Origin: Bradyrhizobium agreste
GTDB taxonomy: Bacteria; Pseudomonadota; Alphaproteobacteria; Rhizobiales; Xanthobacteraceae
Assembly: GCF_016031625.1 (NCBI RefSeq)
Contig: NZ_JACCHP010000003.1
Span: 310,001-374,000 of the forward strand
Direction of reading: 5' to 3'
Length of the DNA stretch: 64,000 bases
Shown: positions 58,779-64,000 of the stretch, piece after piece
Position numbering within the stretch: the first letter of the stretch is position 1
Layout of the letters: each line of letters begins with the position of its first letter
The notes under the pieces: generated by a model
The model's input: only the letters and a program-made list of their open reading frames with translations
Database searches by the model: none
Told to the model about the DNA's origin: nothing
Made by a program: the position numbers and the translations under genes

Positions 58779-59918
58779 TCAACCCTTAAGTAGGGTATTA
58801 CCAAGCTTTCGCCAAGCCTCTAACGTCCGATTGATGTCCTCAGGTTCGGTGGACCAGCCCAGACTGAGACGCACCGCTCCCTGGGCCATCGCGGGATCAT
58901 AGCCCATCGCTGAAAGGACGTGGGACGGCTGAACCTTGCCGGAGGAACAGGCGGAGCCGGAGGAGACCGCAACGCCCTCCAGATCGAAGCCGATCACGGC
59001 GGTTTCTGCCCTCAGGCCCGGCGCCGTGAAAAGCACGGTATTTGGCAACCGCGCCACGTCTTTCGCAAAGACTGTCGTGCCAGGAATGTCGCGAAGGCCA
59101 TTTTCCAAACAATCTCTGAGGCTTGCCATGCGCTTCACATCCTCCGGCAGAGCCTGAAGCGCAGCCTTCACCGCTGCCCCGAAGCCGGCGATCCCGGCAA
59201 TGTTCTCGGTTCCGGCCCGGCGGTTGAGCTCCTGGCCGCCGCCTCGCAGCACCGGTTCCAGGCCGCCAATCCCCTCGCTCATCACCAATGCGCCCATCCC
59301 CTTGGGGCCGCCGATCTTGTGCGCAGAAAAGGTGGCAAGGTCTGCGCCTACCGAATTGATATCGAACGGCATTTTGCCAAGTGCCTGGATCGCGTCGACA
59401 TGCAGCAGGCCGCCTGCCTCGTGGACGATGCCTGCAGCCTCGGTGACGGGCTGAAGGGCGCCGGTCTCGTTGTTGGCGGCCATGATCGAGACCAGGGCCG
59501 GCGGGCCGCCCTTCAGCAGCACCTTCAAATGATCGAGGTCCACGACGCCGGAGCGCGTGACCTGGATCAGGCCGATCTTGTCGGCCGGGAACCGGCCGCC
59601 TGATAGCACCGAGGTGTGCTCGACCGCCGACACCAGCAGCCGCTCGACAGGTCCGCCGGATGGGCCACGCAGACCCGGCGAGAGCGCCAGCGCATTGGCC
59701 TCGGTCCCAGCGGAGGTGAAGACCACATTGCGCGGCTGCGCCCCGACCGCGGCGGCAAGCGTCGCGCGAGCCTCTTCGACCAGCCGCCGCGCCTCCCGCC
59801 CCTCGGCATGGACCGAGGATGGATTGCCGATCAGGTCGAAGGCCGCAACCATCGCCGCCCGCGCCTCGGGGCGCAGCGGCGTGGTCGCATTCCAGTCGAG
59901 ATAGACACGGTTCGGCAT
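58779..59918 (-). CDS. cysteine desulfurase, IscS/NifS type (type I)
   Basis: The 379-residue class V PLP enzyme starts MPNRVYLDWNATTPLRPEAR. It has SAVEHTSVL, the PLP Lys in TFSAHKIGGPKGMGAL and the mobile active-site Cys in VAVSSGSACSSGKVQPSHVL, a type I (IscS/NifS) pattern distinct from the type II SufS in the same cluster. It is the first gene of the suf region. Only 52 bases separate it from the acyltransferase stop, so its promoter may lie within that gene. Confidence 0.92.
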   Translation of the reverse strand: MPNRVYLDWNATTPLRPEARAAMVAAFDLIGNPSSVHAEGREARRLVEEARATLAAAVGAQPRNVVFTSAGTEANALALSPGLRGPSGGPVERLLVSAVEHTSVLSGGRFPADKIGLIQVTRSGVVDLDHLKVLLKGGPPALVSIMAANNETGALQPVTEAAGIVHEAGGLLHVDAIQALGKMPFDINSVGADLATFSAHKIGGPKGMGALVMSEGIGGLEPVLRGGGQELNRRAGTENIAGIAGFGAAVKAALQALPEDVKRMASLRDCLENGLRDIPGTTVFAKDVARLPNTVLFTAPGLRAETAVIGFDLEGVAVSSGSACSSGKVQPSHVLSAMGYDPAMAQGAVRLSLGWSTEPEDINRTLEAWRKLGNTLLKG

Positions 59919-59970
59919 CTGGCCCTCTTAGCACCTTTTGTCGTCCGGCCAACCGGAGGGCGGGGGCGCG

Positions 59971-61161
59971 TCAGGCCGGCTGCTGCTCCACCCTTCGCAG
60001 GGTTCGCGGCGCCGCCTTTAATCCGAACAGCGGCCGCAGCCAGGCAACACGCCGGACGATTTCGTAGCTCGCCACACATGTGAGTGCGGTCCCGAGGATG
60101 ACAATGGACGCTTCGATCCCAGCCGACAGACCGCTGTCGTGCAATTGATGCGCGATCACGATGATCGCGGTCTGATGCACGATGTAGTACGGGAAGATCG
60201 CGTCGGTCAGATAGCGCCGCGCCGGGCTGTCGGCTGTGAAGGTGCGCCGCGCAAAGCCCAGCACGGCGGCGATGGCAAGCCACTGATAGCAACCATAGGC
60301 CAAGGCGGCGAACCACCCCAACATGGGCGACGGCGCAAACAGACCGGCGCGCACCAGGATGAAGGCAGCGAAGCAGGCGGCGGCCGCCAGCAGGGCCGTC
60401 CGGCGCTGGTGTTCGAGTTCGCGCCAGATCCCCTCCTGCTTGGCCAGCAGGAAACCGATCAGGAAAGCCGTCGCGTGGTCCGCGTGGTTGTACCAGTCGC
60501 CGAACAGCGCGTGCGTCGACGGGAAGGCGGGAAACAGCACCAGGCGCCAGGCCGCGAACAGCAGGCAGGGCGCGAGCAGCAGCCAACGCCCGGCGAGCAT
60601 GCCCGCCAGCTTTCGGCCAAGCCAGTCGGCGCCGGCCGGCCACAGCGCGAGAACGCCGATCAGGGCCATCGTGTAGACCCACAGATAGACCACGAACCAG
60701 AGATGGTTCCAGGTCGGCAACACGATGCACGGATTCGGACAGAACTGCGCGCCGAAGGCGAAGTAGTGCCTGGTGTAGAAATCGAGGAAGCCTGCGGGAT
60801 AGCCGAGGCTTTCGACGATCTGGAAGTAGGACTGCGGCGGCACGATCACGAGCATGCCGAAGACGAGCGGGATCAGGAGCCGTGCCGACCGCGCGCTGGC
60901 GAGCGAGGCGAGGCTGGACTTGCCGAGCATGAAGCGGGTCGCAACCCCGGACACCAGGAACAGCAGCGACAGCCGCCATGGGTTGACGAACAGCATCACC
61001 GGTTCCAGCCAGGTCAGCCGGTGCGCGCTCTTGATGTGGAATCCCCAGGACACGTAAAGCATGCCGACGTGGTAGAAGATCAGGAGCCCGAAGGCTAAAA
61101 TCCGCACCCAGTCCAGGTCGATGCGCCTTTCCGAGCTTTGGAATTGCTGTGGTGTTGTCAT
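59971..61161 (-). CDS. acyltransferase-3 family membrane protein
   Basis: The 396-residue protein has about ten hydrophobic segments. The signature begins RIDLDWVRILAFGLLIFYHVGMLYV (with the conserved His), followed by NPWRLSLLFLVSGVATRFML and PTWNHLWFVVYLWVYTMAL. Members transfer acyl groups to sugars or periplasmic glucans (OpgC, OafA type). AAGGAG precedes ATG 61161. It is divergent from a LytTR regulator that probably controls it. Confidence 0.85.
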   Translation of the reverse strand: MTTPQQFQSSERRIDLDWVRILAFGLLIFYHVGMLYVSWGFHIKSAHRLTWLEPVMLFVNPWRLSLLFLVSGVATRFMLGKSSLASLASARSARLLIPLVFGMLVIVPPQSYFQIVESLGYPAGFLDFYTRHYFAFGAQFCPNPCIVLPTWNHLWFVVYLWVYTMALIGVLALWPAGADWLGRKLAGMLAGRWLLLAPCLLFAAWRLVLFPAFPSTHALFGDWYNHADHATAFLIGFLLAKQEGIWRELEHQRRTALLAAAACFAAFILVRAGLFAPSPMLGWFAALAYGCYQWLAIAAVLGFARRTFTADSPARRYLTDAIFPYYIVHQTAIIVIAHQLHDSGLSAGIEASIVILGTALTCVASYEIVRRVAWLRPLFGLKAAPRTLRRVEQQPA

Positions 61162-61205
61162 GGTTTTCTGCTCCTTGACGGGACGACGAACGCGGTTTTG
61201 GGGCC

Positions 61206-62177
61206 ATGGCTGACACCGAAAATGCTCCGTCTGGAGCGCGCGTCGAGCCGGTTTGGGATCAGAATCGGACGCGAGGGGATGAGCCGCCGACACCTGGGAC
61301 GAGGCGCGGGTTTTTTGGGACCAGCGGCGGCGACCAGATGATGTTCGCGGCGATCGCGGCCGTCACGCTCGCGATCGGAATCGTCAATGCGTTTTCAGGC
61401 GCACAGGACGCGGCTTGGCGCGGCGACAGCTACGACATCGGCCGGCGGCTGTTCTGGGAGATGTCGAGCATCGCCGTCATCCTGCTGTTGCTGCCGATCC
61501 TGGTCTTGGCGGTCCGCCGCATGCGCCGGACACGAGGCCTCGCCGCACAGGCTGCCATCGGGGCGATCGCCCTGCTCGGCTTCTCCACCCTTCACGTCAC
61601 CGGCATGGTCTGGGTGCGGAAGCTCGCGCTCTGGCTCGCCGGGGGCGCCTACGATTTCCGTTTCTCGCTCGCGACGGTCCTGTACGAATTCCGCAAAGAC
61701 GCCATGGCCTTCATCCTGATCGCCGCCACGATCTGGCTGCTCGAAAGCCGGCGCGAGCTGAAGAGCGCGGCAGTCGCTTCGTCGGCGCCGCCGTCCCCGC
61801 CACAGCCGTCGTCACCCGATCTGATCTGGCTGCGCGACGGCACGAGCCGCATCCGCGTGGCGCCGCGCGATATCCTCTGGGTCGCCTCCGCCGGCAATTA
61901 CATCGAATACAGCCTCGCCGATGGCACCCAGCACCTCATTCGGGGCACGCTGGCGGCGGCAGAAAGCGAGCTGGCGCGCTTTTCCATCGTTCGTGTTCAT
62001 CGGACCAAGCTTGCCAATCTCAACCGGGTGCGCGGCGTGGACCTCAAGCCTTCCGGAGATTTCGAGCTCGCCTTCGACAACGGCCAGACGCTGGGCGGCA
62101 GCCGGCGCTACCGGCCGGCGGTCGCCTCGCTCGGAAGCCGAACGGCTCCGGCGGGAAGCGCCACCGGCGCTTCCTAA
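61206..62177 (+). CDS. membrane-anchored LytTR DNA-binding regulator
   Basis: A 323-residue protein. It has a basic N-terminus (about 45 residues), four hydrophobic segments (about 46-66, 86-106, 114-140 and 160-182), a Pro/Ser linker, and a LytTR domain at about 205-305 (IRVAPRDILWVASAGNYIEYSLADGTQHLIRGTL, FSIVRVHRTKLANLNRVRGV, GGSRRYRPAV). LytTR proteins bind direct repeats in promoters. The membrane part may sense an envelope signal, with the divergent acyltransferase as the natural target. Confidence 0.88.
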   Translation: MADTENAPSGARVEPVWDQNRTRGDEPPTPGTRRGFFGTSGGDQMMFAAIAAVTLAIGIVNAFSGAQDAAWRGDSYDIGRRLFWEMSSIAVILLLLPILVLAVRRMRRTRGLAAQAAIGAIALLGFSTLHVTGMVWVRKLALWLAGGAYDFRFSLATVLYEFRKDAMAFILIAATIWLLESRRELKSAAVASSAPPSPPQPSSPDLIWLRDGTSRIRVAPRDILWVASAGNYIEYSLADGTQHLIRGTLAAAESELARFSIVRVHRTKLANLNRVRGVDLKPSGDFELAFDNGQTLGGSRRYRPAVASLGSRTAPAGSATGAS

Positions 62178-62507
62178 ACAATCGCGATTTCAATGGGTTG
62201 AACACAGCCCTGCGCAGGACGGCCGGCTCTTGATTAGGCAGGTTGGGGTGCTTGGAGGCAAGCCGGAGATGACATTGCAATGACCGGCTAAGCTCTTGAG
62301 CTGATTGAGAGATGTCGAAGAAGCTTGCTTTTTGACCCTGGCCTTGTGTTAGAAGCGCGCGTCAGTTCACCTGCGCGCCACTCGCGCATCATCCGGGGGC
62401 GCCTCGCCACCTTTCATCCGTGCTCTCGTCGGCGGCAACGCTGCGAGGGCCACAATCGGACGATTGCGCAGGGATCACCTCCACGGGACTTAGATCAGAG
62501 ATCATCC
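62178..62507. other. 330-base region without a recognised gene
   Basis: Between the LytTR gene and the hydrolase gene I find no ORF with a ribosome site, no tRNA and no repeat. The hydrolase promoter should be here; TTGACC at 62332 is visible, but no well-spaced -10 follows. Confidence 0.5.
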
Positions 62508-63155
62508 ATGCCTGAAGTCATTTTCACCGGCCCTGCCGGCCGCCTCGAGGGCCGCTATCACCCGGCCAAGCAGAAGAACGCGCCGATCGCGATGATCCTG
62601 CATCCGCATCCGCAGTTCCACGGCACGATGAACCATCAGATCGTGTACCAGTGCTACTACGCCTTCGCCCATCGCGGCTTCTCGGTGCTGCGCTTCAATT
62701 TCCGCGGCGTCGGCCGCAGCCAGGGCTCGTTCGACCACGGCACCGGCGAATTGTCCGATGCGGCCGCCGCGCTCGACTGGGCGCAGACCATCAATCCCGA
62801 AGCGCGCGCCTGCTGGGTCGCCGGCTTCTCCTTCGGCGCCTGGATCGGCATGCAGCTCTTGATGCGCCGCCCCGAGGTCGAGGGCTTCATCTCGATCGCG
62901 CCGCCGGCCAACCTCTATGACTTCTCGTTCCTCGCGCCCTGCCCGTCCTCAGGTCTGATCGTGCATGGCGAGAAGGATGCGGTGGTGCCGCCCAAGGACG
63001 TCAACACGCTGGTCGAGAAGCTGAAGACGCAGAAGGGCATCGTGATCGATCAGCAGATCATCCCCGGCGCCAACCACTTCTTCGACTCCAAGCTCGAGCC
63101 GCTGATGGAAACCATCACGGCCTATCTCGACATGCGCCTCGCCAACGTGCGCTAA
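62508..63155 (+). CDS. alpha/beta hydrolase (YtmA/CocE-like small serine hydrolase)
   Basis: The 215-residue protein starts MPEVIFTGPAGRLEGRYHPA. It shows the alpha/beta-hydrolase order AMILHPHPQFHGTMNHQIVYQ (oxyanion side), FNFRGVGRSQG, the nucleophile elbow AGFSFGAWIG, Asp in HGEKDAVVPPKDV and His in GANHFFDSKL. It is a cytoplasmic esterase or peptidase-like enzyme of unknown substrate. The last 55 bases are repeated, with only synonymous changes, at 63255-63309. Confidence 0.88.
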   Translation: MPEVIFTGPAGRLEGRYHPAKQKNAPIAMILHPHPQFHGTMNHQIVYQCYYAFAHRGFSVLRFNFRGVGRSQGSFDHGTGELSDAAAALDWAQTINPEARACWVAGFSFGAWIGMQLLMRRPEVEGFISIAPPANLYDFSFLAPCPSSGLIVHGEKDAVVPPKDVNTLVEKLKTQKGIVIDQQIIPGANHFFDSKLEPLMETITAYLDMRLANVR

Positions 63156-63167
63156 GCGCTAAGACCC

Positions 63168-63254
63168 TGTAGCCCGGATGGAGCGAAGCGAAATCCGGGA
63201 CCCTGTTGCTTGTGGCGAGACCCCGGATTGCGCTTCGCTCCATCCGGGCTACGG
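63168..63254. repeat. GTAGCCCGGATGGAGCGAAGCG palindromic repeat
   Basis: TGTAGCCCGGATGGAGCGAAGC followed by GAAATCCGGG is mirrored by CCCCGGATTGCGCTTCGCTCC and ATCCGGGCTACGG. This is a widespread rhizobial REP-like hairpin. Here it is bracketed by two copies of the hydrolase 3' end. Confidence 0.85.
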
Positions 63255-63309
63255 GCTGATGGAAACCATCACAGCGTATCTCGACATGCGCCTCGCCAAC
63301 GTGCGGTGA
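63255..63309 (+). pseudogene. duplicated 3' end of the hydrolase gene
   Basis: The 55 bases match 63101-63155 with four differences (ACG to ACA, GCC to GCG, CGC to CGG, TAA to TGA). All four keep the encoded LMETITAYLDMRLANVR and a stop codon. There is no start codon or upstream continuation, so it is a gene remnant rather than a gene. Confidence 0.85.
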
Positions 63310-63319
63310 AGGCTGCGGC

Positions 63320-63643
63320 TCAAGCCAGCTTGAGCGCAACGATGCCCATCAAGACGAGCGCGATGCCGGCAAGCTTCATCGCGCTCAAACTCTCGCCGAA
63401 CAGCACCACGCCCATCAGGAAAGTGCCGGCTGCGCCAATGCCGGTCCACACCGAATAGGCGACGCCGACCTCGAGCACCTTCAAGGCGCGTCCGAGCAGA
63501 AAGACGAAGGCCGCAAGCAGCACAAGCGAAGCAACGCTCCAGCCTGCCCGCGTGTAGCCTTCCGCGTACTTCATCGAGATCGCCCAGCCGACATCGAGCG
63601 CGCCGGCGAGCACCAGCAACAGCCAGGCCACGGATTGCGACAT
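63320..63643 (-). CDS. SugE/Gdx-type small multidrug resistance (SMR) exporter
   Basis: The 107-residue protein has four transmembrane helices. It follows the SugE/Gdx pattern (VAYSVWTGIGAAGTFLMGVVLFGESLSAMKLAGIALVLMGIVALKL) rather than EmrE. Gdx proteins export guanidinium, others quaternary ammonium compounds, with proton antiport. The essential helix-1 glutamate of the family (AGxLEV) is replaced by Asp17 (AGALDVGWA). It lies four bases after the GST gene on the same strand. Confidence 0.9.
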   Translation of the reverse strand: MSQSVAWLLLVLAGALDVGWAISMKYAEGYTRAGWSVASLVLLAAFVFLLGRALKVLEVGVAYSVWTGIGAAGTFLMGVVLFGESLSAMKLAGIALVLMGIVALKLA

Positions 63644-63647
63644 GCGC

Positions 63648-64000
63648 TCACGCCGCGAGCTTGAGCAGATGCGCGTCGTGGCGAACGAGGAAGGCGCGCA
63701 AGAGTTGCGGGTAATCCGCGCCGACCGCGCTGCGCACGCTCGGGCGCTTTGCGAGCTCGGCGCGCCAGGCGCGAACCTTCGGCACGTCGCTGAAAATCCC
63801 GTGCGCGGTCAACTCGTCGAACAGATCGAAATAGCGGAAGATCGGCGCGAACACCGCATCGACCAGGCTGAACTGCTCACCGGCAAAGAACGGCCCCGTG
63901 CCGAGCGCGGCCTCGACGCGCGCGAACTTTGCGACCAGCGCCTGCCGCTTGCTCTCGAACGTCGCGGGATCGGTGGTCGTTTCCAAGCCCCAGAGGTCGC
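63648..64000 (-). CDS. glutathione S-transferase family protein, C-terminal part (partial, right edge)
   Basis: The frame runs in from the right edge (DLWGLETTTDPATF...) and covers about 117 residues: the all-helical GST C-terminal domain with VEAALGTGPFFAGEQFSLVDAVFAPIFRYFDLFDEL (including the conserved N-capping Asp of alpha-6 in SLVDA) and RAWRAELAKRPSVRSAV. The thioredoxin-like N-terminal half lies outside. It is probably co-transcribed with the SMR gene. Confidence 0.87.
   Translation of the reverse strand, partial: DLWGLETTTDPATFESKRQALVAKFARVEAALGTGPFFAGEQFSLVDAVFAPIFRYFDLFDELTAHGIFSDVPKVRAWRAELAKRPSVRSAVGADYPQLLRAFLVRHDAHLLKLAA

Noticed and set aside
55080..58902. Long forward frames opposite sufD, sufC and sufB
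   Set aside because: They mirror well-conserved suf genes, and no motif supports them.
1..64000. CRISPR array, tRNA, rRNA or intact transposon
   Set aside because: No regularly spaced identical repeats, no tRNA T-loop/anticodon pattern in the gaps, and no transposase or integrase motif. All repeats found are single palindromic intergenic elements or short in-gene repeats.

Overview
The window reads as chromosomal DNA of a slow-growing rhizobial alphaproteobacterium, most likely Bradyrhizobium or a close relative in Nitrobacteraceae. This is inferred from the high GC, the Omp25/31-type outer-membrane proteins, a class I PHA synthase, an alphaproteobacterial suf cluster, the short-type argC, and several palindromic intergenic repeats typical of that group. 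I see no rRNA, tRNA, CRISPR array, prophage or intact insertion sequence. It is a mostly housekeeping stretch with accessory catabolic and regulatory islands.

Layout. 1-4.6 kb: end of an unknown gene, a DUF808 membrane protein, a cupin, a divergent AhpD-like/MarR pair with a striking shared operator, a small protein, and an exported lytic transglycosylase. 4.6-10 kb: class II aldolase-like protein, SDR, recJ, and a GtrII-like membrane protein. 10-15.7 kb: a soluble chemoreceptor-like protein with its sensor at the C-terminus, a DUF3302/HlyD pair, an NmrA-like protein, and a three-gene unit of two tiny ORFs plus a GT4 glycosyltransferase. 15.7-22.8 kb: a six-gene catabolic operon (crotonase, CaiB-type CoA-transferase, TctC, TctB, TctA, PdxA-like) divergent from its GntR/FCD regulator, with repeated operator-like sequences between them.

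23-31 kb: Tat-exported metallo-beta-lactamase-fold protein, HAD/ASCH/DUF4269 operon, DUF4261 protein, glpX, hom, an aminotransferase and a lipoprotein. 31.5-40 kb: phaC, MAPEG protein, a paiB-argC operon preceded by an apparently leaderless 25-codon ORF with five consecutive arginine codons, a second exported MBL protein, DedA protein, parE. 40-48.7 kb: two outer-membrane beta-barrel proteins, a frameshifted gene, SDR, FAD monooxygenase, exported caspase-like protein divergent from an AraC regulator. 48.9-53 kb: DEAD-box helicase, diguanylate cyclase, a FabA paralogue, TfoX-like protein. 53-60 kb: Fe-S assembly cluster (second cysteine desulfurase, sufB, sufC, sufD, sufS, sufT-like, sufA-like). 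60-64 kb: acyltransferase divergent from a LytTR regulator, an alpha/beta hydrolase whose 3' end is duplicated beyond a repeat element, a SugE-like SMR exporter, and a GST running off the edge.

The most interesting candidates are the arginine-rich leader upstream of paiB-argC, the GntR-controlled CoA/TTT operon whose crotonase lacks both hydratase glutamates, the coupled micro-ORFs ahead of the GT4 gene, the MarR operator, and the synonymous 55-bp duplication at the hydrolase 3' end. All functional statements come from motif recognition and context; no database search was run.
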